A DNA stretch of 64,000 nucleotides from Jaapia argillacea MUCL 33604 (GCA_000697665.1 KL197715.1:847168-911167), one strand, 5' to 3'; shown: positions 11,501 through 24,300, counted from the stretch's first letter. Made by a program: numbers and translations. Notes: generated from the sequence alone by a model not told the origin.

Positions 11501-12354
11501 ATGGCATTGGGACCACTATCAGTTCGCATTCCCTCCCCGCCAAGTCCTGCATCCCTATCCGGCTCCTCAGGCGCCCCATCTCCCCAAGTCACCAACACCC
11601 TAATCATAGCTCAACTCCCTTCATTCTTCTTTGATCCTCTAGTGTTGGAGGCTCTGAGACATCATTTTGCGACGTATGGAGAGATTCACTCATGGGTTCC
11701 CATCAAGTCGTTTGCTAGAGCCATTTTGGTTTATTTTGAGCCTGGCGCTGCGGAGCAAGCAAAGTTGGAGTGTGATGGGTTGGTCGTGGAGCGGACGAGG
11801 GAGACGTGAGTCCTCATTTCACTTGCTCGGGTTTGCAACTGCATCTCGTTGCTTATTCATACTTTGCGTGGATCTGTGGTAGACCTGAAGTTGTATTAAG
11901 AGTCTTCCGTGGCGATCCTACCCCACTCGAACCACGTATTCACGCTGAAACAGGCGCAGACCTAAACTACCTCCGTCCACCCGAAATCGAAAAGAACTTT
12001 TTGATTTCCCCTCCAGGTTCCCCACCAGTTGGTTGGGAGCATATCAAGGAAGAGCCACCAAATGCTACACCACTAGCAGATGACCTCATCGCCGCTTTGA
12101 AGAGACTTGAACTCAAGGCACATCATGGTCGCCGGGTGGATGGTGTGGAGGTCTTGGTTGAGCCTGAAGAGTCGGGGGTGGGGATTTATGTGGAAGATTT
12201 TGATGGGGACGAGGAGGGTAGTGATGAAGAGGGGAGGGATTGGGCGTATGGGGAGAGTTCGCCTTCGAGGTTGAATTGGAGGCCTATTGTGGAGACGAGG
12301 ACGAAGACGGCGATGCCGGTAACGGCGAGACCAACGGTGGCGATGGTTGTTTAA
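11501..12354 (+). CDS. Calcipressin (RCAN family), calcineurin regulator
   Basis: Two exons, 11501-11805 and 11883-12354 (intron in phase 2), 258 aa. Residues 28-100 form the RRM-like domain of calcipressins (NTLIIAQLPSFFF, then FATYGEIHSWVPIKSFARAI). After the intron comes VLRVFRGD, then the signature FLISPPGSPPVGWE, equivalent to the conserved serine-proline FLISPP motif whose phosphorylation and calcineurin docking control RCAN proteins. The C-terminus is Asp/Glu-rich and then basic. Calcipressins bind the catalytic subunit of calcineurin and inhibit or tune it, which in fungi affects cation stress and cell-wall responses. Length agrees with fungal members. Confidence 0.9.
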
Positions 12355-13714
12355 TGAATGGTGGGGTCGGTGGGGTTGTAAAAAGCGGGATTTTGATCTT
12401 GGTGCGGACTATGCACCTGAAGTGCTGTTGCTCGTTGGGTTTGCTTGTGGAGGAATGAATGTTCGATTTCGCTGGTCGTTTGGAATTTAGACAGGACACG
12501 GACGATTCCTGGATACCAGGTTCACATTTGTATCATTGGCTCATGTATGCATACTACTCTTGATAATCCCGACTGTTGGTCCTCCTGGTGACTTGCGAGG
12601 AATTGAAGCAGTTGCGGTTAAGTAGCGTCGAAGTCGTGGGAATTTTTCAACAGTTCATAAGTCACCAAACTTTTTTCATTCCACCGTCGCTCGATCGTCG
12701 TCGTCCTTCGTCATCCTGCTGAACGGCGACCCACCCTTTCTCCTCCATCTTACTCCCTGAACCAGGTTCCTCTTCTGGAAACAAGTCTGCACTCGGTTGT
12801 GAAGGGTGAGTTAACGGATTCTGAGCTCCTTCCTCGCCCTTTCTGTTGGATGATACATTTTCTCAGACCTGTACCGATCCTTTACTGGACGTGCGGATAC
12901 CTTATATTGCCTTTTATCTGAACTTCCATTCATTCTAAGTTTCTGCGTTGCCCTCTCATTCTGACTCTCTTCTCACGTTAGATTCCTTCCGCCATGAGGA
13001 ACCAATGGTAACACATAGAACGTGAGTACCTCCCATATTTCTTGTCGCGCTTGTCATGGCCTTCGCTGGCCACCTTCAAGATGAACTGTTTTTCAGACCT
13101 GTTCTGATCCTTTGTGGAGATAACATAAACATTGCCTTTTTATTCTGATTCTCTTATTTTCACGATCTTCGTCTGCGCGACTGTTTTACTAACCAGTATC
13201 ATCTCGACAGTTTGTTCACTTCAACCGGATGGAATCTCGCCACGAAACTCTGATGGATGGAAGATCTCATCGGGTATTGTTGCTTGCGTGGCCTGTGCTT
13301 GCGGATGTCCCTGCCGTCAAAGAGGCCATGGAAGTCGTTGTATGAGGAGCTCTATCCTGACTTTTGTTCAAACCTATCCTTTCTTGTTGTAACCCCTGGA
13401 ACATTTGAGGCCACCGCGAATGCAACAAGACTGATTCTCTGAACCCGTCGCCACCACCGTTGGCCATCGGATTGGAGGAGCGTTGCGTAGGTTGGGATCT
13501 CGACGTAGTCGATGTCGGTTATCTTTATTCTACGCGAGATGCTATACATGTTGCGATTGTCCGAAGTACGGGAGGCTACCATAATAAATACTAATCGATA
13601 CAGTACAAGAGACAAGAGGAAAAGGAGGTGAGACGGATCCACCTCTCTCCACCTCGCCAACGTGCCCGAAAGATATTTCAGAACTTTCGTGATAAATAAA
13701 CTTCGAGTAACCTC
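12355..13714. other. Convergent intergenic region with a local duplication
   Basis: It lies between the 3' ends of calcipressin and the protease. No coding domain was recognised. Bases 12859-12925 and 13089-13152 are diverged copies of one another (shared CAGACCTG, GATCCTTT and ATTGCCTTTT). The spacing of about 230 bp suggests an old tandem duplication or a repeated untranslated exon. Confidence 0.45.
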
Positions 13715-15331
13715 CTAGACGAGGACCGGGTAGAGGTGGGCATGCTGGAAGCGCTTGGTGCTGTGGAGGACCTCTATGATAAAGGAGATGGGGGTGACGT
13801 AAGTCACATCGGAGTTCTCGTTGGCACCGGAACCACCAGTGATGATGCCGCCAACGCGGCCAGAGACGTCGGCGACGCAACACCCAGAGTCCCCTTTGGC
13901 GGAGAATGCGCCCGAATGCTTATTAGGATGGTGATAAAATCTAGTTTTGGATCCCGCTAGCTTGTTGGTGGGAATGACTGGCCACTCCCTCGACTCCCTG
14001 TACTCACTGGCGAAATAGATGCGGGTGTAAGACGAAACGTTGTTCGCCTTGCCAATGGTCGTATCAGTCTTAGGGCCGTTCTTGAAGACGATCAAGCAGG
14101 ACTCTCCATTAGCGTCGGACATGAGCGGGTTGACGAGGTCGCTCTCGGGGACCTGGCCTTGGAGCGGCACGAGACGGTTCCCTGGGAATTTGAAGCAAGT
14201 GGAGACTTTGTCCATGAATTCATGGCGCGAGTACTTGGTACCTATGTTGATGGCGTTGCCGCGGTAGTTGTTGTCGTCGAGCAGGCCCGCGTCGATCTTG
14301 ACGACGGCGAGGTCCAGGGTGTACTGACCGGGTTCGGTGGAAAGGATGATGGGAGGAGCCCAGGTGAGCTCCCCGAAAACACGCATTTCCTTCACCTCCC
14401 AGGAAGTGGTGATCTCGAGGCGGAAGGCCTTGAGTGCCTTTAACCCCTCCTTCGCCTCCTGCGAAGCCCGCTCCGCTTTCCTGAGCTCCCTGACCGACGC
14501 GGGGTCATCAATGCCCTTAACCAACTCGACCCTCTCCTCGGCATCGGTGATCGCGAACTCTTGGCCCCTAATCTCGTAGTCGATGCTGGTGAGCTTCTCG
14601 TTGAAGCCCGAGGTACCAAGGACTACTACGTCTTCGCGCACCCCGCTGTCGTGCTTGCGCTCATATTCCTTGTTATCATTCTTGTCGAGGGGGAGGACAA
14701 CGTGCCGGGCTGTGACGAGGTAGATGTTCTTGTCGTCGCCGCCGGCACCGAGGTAAAAGCCTCCTGACCCCTCGGCCCAGGGCCTATTCTTAGTGGATAT
14801 CGGGATGCCGAGGGTCGCGGTGTACGGGTTGCGAGCGGTGAACGTCGGGTCGGACAAGGGGACGGGATCCAAGAACCTATTGCCAGCCAGTCTCATAACG
14901 CGAGACTCTCTTATTTCCACGTGGTAGTCGTGGATACCATAACTGTCAATCAATGCACGGCAATCGAGGGCGGCGACACTGCCCTCCTTGAAGCTGAGCG
15001 CCCCAAACTCGACGCCAATCCACACGATGACGAGACTGGAGGCCTCTCCGACGTCGGCGATACGTAGCGCATCGATACTAGTCCAATTAACACCCAGCGT
15101 GTTTAGGCGACGGCGAAGGTGCTCGGCTAAACCGCGGTCCCATTCTCTAGCGAGGGGGTGGTCACCTAACTCCCTCAGCTCTTTGAGGACAGTGTAGGCC
15201 TCAGGGCCAGTTGGAGGGTCGAAGGGGCCGGGCCTGGTGGTAGCGATGAGAGGCGGTTGGGAGGGCAAGCCCCTGTAGTATCTTTTAGACAGAGTCTCGG
15301 TCACCACGAACGAGGTGGTTGGTTCCGTCAT
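13715..15331 (-). CDS. Trypsin-like serine protease, intracellular type
   Basis: Single exon, 538 aa from the first true ATG (15331); the frame is open upstream but without ATG. Residues 1-190 are an N-terminal region with a conserved feel (YYRGLPSQPP near residue 18, VIVWIGVEFGALSF near 101) that I associate with a protease family expanded in Agaricomycetes. Residues 190-535 show the chymotrypsin fold: catalytic His210 in LVTARHVV, Asp340 in YTLDLAVVKID and Ser482 in AKGDSGCCV, followed by VGGIITGG. A charged coiled-coil-like insert (265-305) separates His from Asp. The predicted start gives no signal peptide, so a cytosolic enzyme is likely, unlike secreted trypsins. Substrate unknown. Confidence 0.8.
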   Translation of the reverse strand: MTEPTTSFVVTETLSKRYYRGLPSQPPLIATTRPGPFDPPTGPEAYTVLKELRELGDHPLAREWDRGLAEHLRRRLNTLGVNWTSIDALRIADVGEASSLVIVWIGVEFGALSFKEGSVAALDCRALIDSYGIHDYHVEIRESRVMRLAGNRFLDPVPLSDPTFTARNPYTATLGIPISTKNRPWAEGSGGFYLGAGGDDKNIYLVTARHVVLPLDKNDNKEYERKHDSGVREDVVVLGTSGFNEKLTSIDYEIRGQEFAITDAEERVELVKGIDDPASVRELRKAERASQEAKEGLKALKAFRLEITTSWEVKEMRVFGELTWAPPIILSTEPGQYTLDLAVVKIDAGLLDDNNYRGNAINIGTKYSRHEFMDKVSTCFKFPGNRLVPLQGQVPESDLVNPLMSDANGESCLIVFKNGPKTDTTIGKANNVSSYTRIYFASEYRESREWPVIPTNKLAGSKTRFYHHPNKHSGAFSAKGDSGCCVADVSGRVGGIITGGSGANENSDVTYVTPISFIIEVLHSTKRFQHAHLYPVLV

Positions 15332-15762
15332 CGTGAGATGTTCTGTGGCAGACCCAAATTCGTTGAATGTGATGTGCAGGAGGTAAGAGACGAAGAGAAG
15401 GAGGTGGGTAACCCCTTTTCTCAAGTACTTATCTACTAGGGACCCGATCGGGCGGGTGTTGCACTTCGGTGTGCGCTACGCTCGCGGAACCACATCGTGG
15501 CGTATGTGTCAGGGTACGGCACGCACTCCGTCTTTGCCGCCTGTGGTCGAGCGTTGGATAGTGCGAGCATGATTCAGAGGCGCACAACGACTAAACTTGT
15601 GTAAACTCAATGAACCGCCGTGGCGTTGAGTTCCGGATAGGGAAAAAGCCAAATAACGTACAATATCAACCTTATCTTATCTACATTACTTAGAGGACAA
15701 AACCATTAAGATAAGACTACGTACAATATCCACAACCGAGTATACAACCAATCCACATATCC
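15332..15762. other. Intergenic, nothing recognised
   Basis: It separates the protease start from the 3' end of the PP2C gene on the same strand. It should contain the protease promoter; no clear element could be named. Confidence 0.4.
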
Positions 15763-17262
15763 CTAAAGCGCCTGAACTACGATTGCAACATCATCGATCC
15801 ATGGGGAATCCATATCCAAGGTCAACATCTGCGACACTTTGTGGGTATCAGGTCCTCCAATCGCGTCCCGTAACAACTGCAGCGCCAAATTCGTCAACTG
15901 TCCTCGGAGCGTCAAATTCCTAGCCCACACTGCAGCCATCTCCTGAGGTGTCAGTCCATGGTATAAATCCGACAAGCCGTCGGAACATAAAATCAAGAGC
16001 GGACGGGGGGTATTTAAGAGTCCTCTGTTGAACAAAGGGATGGGACATCCGCCGCGTTTGGGAGTGAGAGGACGATGGATGATCTCGGCTTCGGAGGATA
16101 TGTAAGGTGGTGTACGATTCCGAACGAGGAACTCTTCCCAAGGAGAGGTGTCGTGGAATCCGGGGTAGAGATTATAGAGTATCCGGCGTGTGAACTCCGG
16201 TGGTTGTTTGAACGGAACATCTCCGATACCTATGTTTTACAAGGTGAGAAAGGAGGTGGAAAATACGCGTGGGGGGGACTCACATCTGAAGGGTGCGATT
16301 GCTCCAAGCACTCGCCTTTCGGTCACGCAACTTGGCTCGCCAGGATGTTCCCGCCGCACTCTCTCAACTTCGTCATCGTTGTCTCCGTTGTGCATAGTGT
16401 TCAAAATCTCCGAGTCGAACGCGCCGGTAAACAGATTAGGGCTTAGTAGCACTGCATCGGCTGTATGTTAGAGTATGCCCAACGAAGTGAGGAATGATAA
16501 CCGTACCTGCCTGACAATCACCCAAGTTTGCCACCCACAGATTCTCGTGTTGCGGATCAACTAGAGCAACTAAAGCCGTCGTACCGTACATGCAAAGCCT
16601 CGCATTGTTATAGTTTCGACCTCCGTTGTAGTGATCATTGATCACCTTCTGTATTTCCAAGTCCGATAGACTCGATAATGACTCTAACCCTCCAGGGAAC
16701 AATGCGAGAACGTCATTGGCGATAGCTTCGTCGAACGACTTTATCGACTCCTTCAATATGTCCCCAACTGCATCTGCGGATAAAGGGTTGGGTGCGTTCT
16801 GTTTCACGGCCTTTCGCAAAAAGTCTCTGATGATAATGGGCATGTGATGGGCGGTGTGTTCGACCGTGGTATCGCCGAGATGCCCTGGGGAAGGTTGAGG
16901 AGGGGGTTTGTGGTCGTGTGACCAAGCCACTCACCGTCGAAGACACCCGTCAGAGTCCATTTCTCGCCCTCGATAAGCAACTCTTGCACCACATAACGGT
17001 CTTGAGTCCGATAGTTATTGCAAGGCTGGAAGTTGAGGCTATCCGCTTTCCAGCCGTTCTCAGCGTTGAACACTCTCGACTGCGGTCTCGCCGAAATGTC
17101 CAACTCTTTAGATAGCTGAGCTTCTGAGAGAAGCTGGTAAGTGCGAGGCCATGGCCCGTCCTCGGGTCCGCAACGTGTGCCAGGGATATCGTAGTGGTAA
17201 GCAAGATTGGGGGGTTCAGAGCTAGTGACCGCAGGCAGACTGGGATGGGCGAAAGTAAGCAT
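15763..17262 (-). CDS. PP2C-family protein phosphatase
   Basis: Four exons: 17262-16935, 16884-16507, 16460-16284 and 16229-15763; 449 aa with consistent phases. The Mg/Mn-dependent phosphatase motifs appear in order: RTQDRY (residues 85-90), GVFDGHLGD (106-114, split by intron 1) with the metal-binding Asp, YGTTALVAL, NLGDCQAVLL, LILCSDGLSDL and DDVAIVV at the end, whose Asp is the second metal ligand. The spacing with a long insert before the SDG motif resembles the pyruvate-dehydrogenase-phosphatase branch. The N-terminus is not clearly a mitochondrial presequence, so localisation is uncertain. Start: ATG at 17262, in frame with motif 1 and preceded by other-frame stops. Confidence 0.88.
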
Positions 17263-17970
17263 CGACCAGAAGAAAGAGGACAGCGTGGTGGTGGTAAGTC
17301 AGCAAGGATCGTGTACCGCGACTTTTGTGAGTGCGGCAACACGACACATGCAGGGAGGGAGAAGGTTGGTCAGCGAACCGCAGGAGATAACACGGAGCTC
17401 GGGCTGAACAAGTAAATATGTACGTGAACGCGAGTTCGCTTCGGGAAAGACCCTTCACCGTCATATATGAGGGAATGTCGGCAAACAACACCGGGGCGGT
17501 TGGAAAGCACTTGCTCACACGTGACGGAACTCAACCTCGACGGGCGTTTTTACTCTCGCATATCGGAGATCCAACAATAATAGATGGTATGGCCCAGGTT
17601 CGAAGGCGAAGGAGATCCGGAGCGAGCAAGCGGTGGTGTGCGTACGACAAGGTCATGGGGTGAAGACGACACGAGGATTTGATGGACTGAAGATCCTGTG
17701 TCTGCATTTTGGCGCTCATCTCAGGGAATAAACAATCGATGGATTCATATACGATTTACAAGTAAGTTCAGTGATAAAGCTACATCCATGAGTAGTTAGT
17801 GCTGTAGAGTAATGAACATCCTCAAAAGACAGGAGTTGAAGTGAGTGATTGAAAGTCTATGGTAAAGTCCGGTGCATGCTGGCGCATGACGCTCGTAAGT
17901 GGTCATGCAATAAATCGAAATTCGGAAAATGACAAAGAGGAAAAAGAATGGTTGAAATGACATTACGAAC
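17263..17970. other. Intergenic between PP2C start and receptor-like gene end
   Basis: About 700 bp without a recognisable gene on either strand. It should include the PP2C promoter and the 3' UTR of the following gene; no specific elements are claimed. Confidence 0.4.
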
Positions 17971-20946
17971 TCATTTACTCATCTGCCTGAATGGATTCCT
18001 CGAGGCACTAGAATTGCCAGTGTTGGTCGGTTGGATCCAGTACGAACCGACCGACGGCGGAGAAGACGAAGCAGCCTGCTGTTTCTGGGTTCTATACTCC
18101 TCCGCTTGAGTCGGGGGTCTATCAATGGACATGGGACCAGGAGGTAACAACTCCCTCGTCGCAGAACTATACATCGAGGATTGGTCGGAGGACGAGAATC
18201 GCGAGTTGAGATTCGTGCGGACGGGTTGACGAGGTTCGGGTGCTCGGCGAGGATTTCCAGTCAACTGAGAATACCACGAACTTGCCGATAATCGATTGGT
18301 GTCGGTGTAAGGATCGGAATCGCCAAGGGCTCGGCTGCGATAATGTTCGGGTCCACCAGAAGGCGCTTGACTAGATCGCGAATACTCATACGACCCAATC
18401 AACTTGTCAATCTCCTTATGATGACTCTCCTCCTCTGCATTCCTCATCTTCATCAACTTGATATCATCCGTCTCTCCAAAACCAGCTTCTTCATCCAAAG
18501 CAATAGGCTGTGCCCTCTTACTCGCGTTATGCCCAAACAACTTCTCCCCGAACCTAATAAACCGCCATCTCCAACCAGTTTTTTGATTCAGTTGTTTAGC
18601 GGATGCGAATTTGGCGGTTTGTTTGGCTCGGTTCTTGCGTGCGCGTCGACGCCAGCACATCAAGAACAAGAGGAAGATGAACGCACAGCCGAGGGCCATG
18701 AGAAGGATCTCCCACCACGCGAGAGGTCGACCTGTCGTGACGGTTGTCGGAGAGTTCAGTCCAGTGATGGTAGGCAAAGGCGCTGGAGTCGAAGATCCAG
18801 AAACCTGAGGGACGGCGACCAACTCCGATAAACAAACTCCAAGTCCTGGGACGACACTCGTCGACTGGTTACAACCTGCAGCAACACAACTCCCACCCCT
18901 CAAAACCTGACTCGAACTCGAACAAGCCAGACAGTTACTAGCTCCCGCCCCACTACAGCTCGAACAACTCGAATCACAAGCTTGACATGTGGATGACGTA
19001 GTGTCGAAGAACTGTGATTTGCTGCATGTGGGTAAACATCTGCCGTTCGTCAAGACGGGGCGAGATGCACTGCACGAGGAGCATTGGTTGAAAGACGAGC
19101 CGGAGCAGGAGGCACAATCTGGATGACATGGGATGCATTCACCGGAGGAGCTGAATGTGTTGGAGGGGCATGAGGCGACGCATTTGCCAGAGGAGGCGAG
19201 TTGGTTGTTGGAGCACGTTATGCAGAACGTTGAGGATCCGGCGCAGGATGAGCAAGTAGAGTCGCACGCTGGGCAAAAATAAAGTGATTAGTGTTGAAAT
19301 GGGTTGAACGGAGAGGATGTGGCGTACCTGTGCAAGTGAGATTGTCTTGGGGGGAGAGGAAGGTCCCTGATGGACAATTCTGGACACATTGTCCCTGCGA
19401 GAGGACGAATCCGGGAAGACATCCCTTGCATTGTAGTTGATTAATGGTCGAGGCGACGTTAAAGTTCGGGATTTGACAACTCGTGCACTTCGCGGGACAA
19501 CCTTGAACCAGGAAATTCCTCAATTGTCAATTCCTCAAACAGCGAAGATAGACGAGACTCACCATCGCACTCGTGCTTATTATTATTCGCAATCAACGTG
19601 GAGCCCACACAAACGCCATTCCCATCCGCCGCCACACAATTCCCCCCACTCGTGTACCTCCCATTCCCACAAATGATACAATCATTCGAAGTGGGCCCCG
19701 AACATGTCTGACACAAGGGTGAACAAGGAGTGCAAGTGGTTCCGGAGCTGAAACTTCCGTCAGGACAGGTTGTTCCAGTGGAGGTTACGGCTTGAGGGGA
19801 GATACACGACGTTTGGTCATTGGCATTGACTGTGAAACCGGATTGACAGGTTATGCAGTCGCCATTACCGTCGGCGCAGGAGGTACAGCCGAGGGAGCAG
19901 ACTATTTGTATGGGGCGTTAGCAACGATTGGAGGGATAGCCAAAATGAAGGAAACGCACCGGAACAGTCGCCGTTCGAATCCAAGAAGAACCCAGGAGCG
20001 CACTTGGCACACGCGGTTCCATTCGTCGCAGTTGTCCATCCTGCATTACAGGTACATTGTCCATTCGCGCCACAAACTCCGTTCAAACAATTGCATGTCG
20101 AAGGTGCATTCGTCACGATCGTAGTCAAACATCTGCCAGAACCTGAGATGCCCTGATCACACTCTGAACACCCGGAAGGACAAGGCTGGCACTTGGGCCC
20201 GAAGAAACCAGCTGCACATGACTCGCATGAGGATCCTGTGAAGCCGGTGGGGCATGTGCATGTGCCTGAGGCTGAGCAGATGCCTTGTCCTGAACAGGGT
20301 GGTGAGCAGGAGGAGGACTGGATGTCGAGCAGTCCCAAGGAGGTAGAGGACCCTGAAGGCAATTGGGAAACGTCGGGGATCGAGTCCCATAAGATGATCC
20401 GTGAGTTGGACGATCCTGAAGTTACTGCTACCCAGATATCTGACGACAGGGCGAGAGAGCTTCCCGGGAGAGGAGTTGACGCGGAAGAGTTGGAAGCAGG
20501 TACTGAAGGGAGGGGGACGAATGCTGCTTGGCTGGAATAGAGCGATTCAGAATACACTGCGATGCCCGGCTGGAGAACGACATTCAATGGGAGAGAGGGT
20601 GTCGATGATGATGCGGACGAGTTTGAGAATCCAGGAGAGGGCGAAATTTTTGCAGAGGATGAGGTGAGGAGTGAATGTAGTAGTTGGGGGTTCGTCGACG
20701 AGGTGTACTGTCCTGGCAGCAGTAGGAGGTTAGTGGAGGCGCCAGCGGTGGACAACGTTACTCCAACTGAGCGAGATGTTAGCATTCGACGGGTAATTCA
20801 AAAGCACTCTAGCACTCACGGGTCGTATTCGAGAAACCTTGGAGGCATTGACCAGCAACGCATACAACAGTCGGATTAGACTGAGCAAGGGCGACCGATG
20901 CGCCAAACACAAGCGAAATAATTAGGGAGGGAAAGCTCGAAAACAT
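17971..20946 (-). CDS. Secreted-ectodomain membrane protein with EGF/furin-like Cys repeats
   Basis: Five exons: 20946-20820, 20766-19960, 19901-19563, 19501-19328 and 19268-17971; 914 aa, all introns phase 1. Residues 1-22 are a signal peptide (FPSLIISLVFGASVALA). A Ser-rich region to about 190 is followed by EGF-like modules (CSGQGICSASGTCTCPTGF) and then a long series of CxxC furin/TNFR-like repeats (for example GCPAKCTSCQIP, CHPDCASCSGSS). A single membrane segment, WWEILLMALGCAFIFLLFLM, is followed by basic residues (CWRRRARKNR) and a Ser/Pro-rich cytosolic tail of about 220 residues. The architecture is that of a type I surface receptor or adhesin; the ligand is unknown. All-phase-1 introns between repeats are typical of extracellular module shuffling. 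Confidence 0.85.
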
Positions 20947-21309
20947 GGCGAGCAAGGAAGAGGGAAAGGTGGAGGTGAAGGTTGAAGGGAAACCGGAGGA
21001 TGGGAGGTTGCTGCAGGCGCCAAAAAAGGAGAGCGGACCATAGTAACGGAATTGTTGTCGCCGAAGATTTCTTTTGTTCCGGTGGCCATTGAGAACAAGG
21101 CGCTTTGAACAGAATAGGTAAACAATGCAAGGGACAATGACCAGAACAACAAAAGTTCGACCGTGGGAATCAGCCACAGTTCTGGTGCCAATCAAATACA
21201 AACAAGTTCGCGTGGTCTCTTAGTCAACGGCCCGCTGCTTCCGGCTGGACTTGAACTCCTCTTCGATGATTGCCTTGTGTTTTCTGACTTGTTTCTGACT
21301 TGCAATATC
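20947..21309. promoter_or_regulatory. Divergent promoter, receptor-like gene / REV1
   Basis: 363 bp between head-to-head start codons. It contains an open frame in phase with REV1 but without ATG, so it is taken as leader. No TATA box is obvious. Confidence 0.45.
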
Positions 21310-24300
21310 ATGGGCCCCCCTTTGGTTTCATCAGGGGCATCGACTGATTACTTTGGAGATGAAGACCCATCCTTCCTTGAAGCCCTCAACAAGGCCGTAT
21401 TTCCCGGCGACCTCGACGACTCCATGGTTGTTGACTCTGAGGTTTGCATCGAAGAAACTACTCGAGCAACCTCGAAGAGACCCCGTTCACCCGATGACTG
21501 GGAAGAAGAAGACGTACAATCAGAGGGGGGCTCTCACCAGCTTGAAGAAATACCACCAAACTATACAGATGATTCGACTATCTATGGGGCCTCCAGGTTC
21601 GGCGAGTTTGGAGAATATATGAGGAGGAAACGGGCAAAGTTACAGATTCAGAACACGGAAATGGATGGAGAAGGCCAGGCTTCCGATTCGAGCCGCAAAA
21701 TCTTCCGGGGGCTAGCAATATACGTGCGCACTAGTTGCTTGATCTGTTGCTCTCGCTCACTGAAGATGGCTGACCGTAGATCAACGGCTGGACGGATCCT
21801 TCAGTCCAAGATCTCCGTCAATTGATTATCAAACACGGTGGAGCATACCACGCCTATCTAGACAAGAAAGCCCTGGTGTACGTCTCTCCTCCCCAACGTG
21901 GATCTCCTTCCCTCACCTCGTCTTCCTAGAACACACATAATAACATGTTCCCTAACTCCCGCCAAAATCCGAGAATTTAAGCATATGAAAGTAGTCAAGC
22001 CCTCCTGGCTAGTCGACAGTGCTAAAGCAGGTCAGCTCCTACCATGGCAAGAGTTCAAGTACAAACCGGGTGAACGACTGGAAGATTCACAGGGGAAGAA
22101 AGCCCCGCAGGCATCTTTGCTTAATGGATTTGTGTCGCAACGACAGAGGGAGTCACAAGTCGCCGAGGCCGTTGAATCAGCACCAATCGGAGCTTCAGGT
22201 AGTAAAACGCAGCAACCCGAGGAGTCTATCCCAGAACCACCCCACACCCCACCTCGTATCCCTCGCTCCAAACCTCCTCTCTTCCCCAAAGCTCCCACTT
22301 CACCAACCTCACCCTCCCATATACCCCCTACAACCGACCCCACATCCAAATCCAATCCTTACGCCTCTTCAAAATCAAACCCCAACGCCTCTCGCGCAAT
22401 GGCCAACCCAGCCTGGCGTCAAGCCCACACTTCCGTCGCTCCCGATTTCATAGAGGGGTATTATAAGCATAGTAGGTTGCATCATTTGAGTATTTGGAAG
22501 GCGGAGTTGAAGGAGTTGGTAGCGGAGGCGCAGGAGAGGGCTGAGAAGGGGTTGATGGAGGGTGTAGACTCGGAGGAGGGGGAGGGTGGGGGGAAGAAGG
22601 TGGGAGGAGGGATTGATGATTATACGATGAGAGGGGCGGAGTTGGTTCTGGTGTCTCCGAAGGGCAAGGGGAAAGCCAAAGCCAGAGATCTAGACGAGGA
22701 TGTAGAGGGAGAGCGAGTGATCATGCATTGCGACTTTGATTGCTTCTTCGTATCGGCGGGTCTAGTCGACAGACCACATTTACGAGGTAAACCGGTCGTG
22801 GTATGTCATTCTCAAGGAGCTCAAGGAGGGATGAGTAGTACGAGTGAGATTGCTAGCGCTAGCTACGAGGCCAGGGAGTTTGGGATCAAGGGTGGCATGA
22901 GGTGAGTGGACATGTTTCGACTTTGGAGATGAGCGGTTATTGATTGTGGGGTGCGGCTATCAGTTTACAGCAAGCGAGGAAATTGTGTCCTGGTATCTTG
23001 ACGATTCCATACGAGTTTGAAAAGTAAGTTTGATTTCTGAAATCCATTGCCGCTTGATCTCTCATTGACGATTCTCTCCTTCCTCTAGGTACAAACAATA
23101 CTCTCTCCTGTTCTACACAATTCTTATGACCCATGCCGACGATTTACAAGCCGTATCAGTCGACGAAGCTCTCATCGACGTCTCTAGCAGCGTCGCTCGT
23201 CTGAAAGCAAATCGAGCTCGGATTCAACAGCAGTCGACCTCCGAGTCGGAACTCGCTTCTGTACATCCCGCTAAAGAGTTAGCAGAGGTGATCCGAGCGC
23301 AAGTACGGAAAGCCACAAGCTGTGAAGGTCGGTGCCATACCCCACCCACTATTATTTACCATATTCTGAACATACCCCCGTTCAGTGAGTATCGGCATAT
23401 CCCACAACATCCTCCTAGCCCGTCTCGCCACCCGACGCGCCAAACCTTCCGGGTCCTACCACCTTCTCCCACCATCAATCCCCACATTCCTCGCCCCACT
23501 CGAAATCAATGACCTCCACGGGTTCGGTCGATCGATTCGTCAAAAAGCCGAAGAGAAATTGGGTTCTGTGGTCCTCGGCGAGTTGGCGTTGAAGAGTAAG
23601 GGTGTGTTATGTGAGGTTTTGGGTAAAGGGACTGGAGAGACGTTGTATAACGCGATTAGGGGTGTCGATCATAAGAAGTTGGATAGTAATAAACCGAGGA
23701 AGAGCGTTTCTTGTGAGATTAACGTGTGTATCGATTTTATTTCCTGGGTTAGGACGATATTGACCAGTACGTTGAGACAGTATGGAATCCGCTTCGAAGG
23801 AAACAAGCAAGCTGAAGAATTCGTGTATCGTCTGGCGGAGGAAGTTGCTGCTCGACTGGACAAAGTCGAGATGCTCGGAAAGTCCTTGATTCTGAAAGTC
23901 ATGAAACGAGATGCTACTGCACCAGTTGAACCTGCCAAGGTGCATACATTTCGACTCCTCCTTTTGTGCCACCCCCATCCTCACCTTTGATTTGGACAGT
24001 TCTTGGGTCACGGCCCTTGTGATACATTCAACAAACAGACCCCTCTGATCGGTCCCGGAGGACGAGCGACGAGCGACGCCAAGGTCATCGGAGAAGTTGC
24101 TTGGAGGCTTCTGAAGAGTTTTGATTTTGATCCTGTGGAACTTCGTGGGGTTGGGATTCATGTTACGAAGCTTGAGAAGAGTTCGGGGGTGGAAGTTACT
24201 ATGCAACCTGGACAGGCGAAATTGTCGTTCAAGGTTCCGATTGTTGATGGTGGTGGTGGGGATCGCCAAGAGGGGCCTAGTATTTCCGTACAGCCGATCC

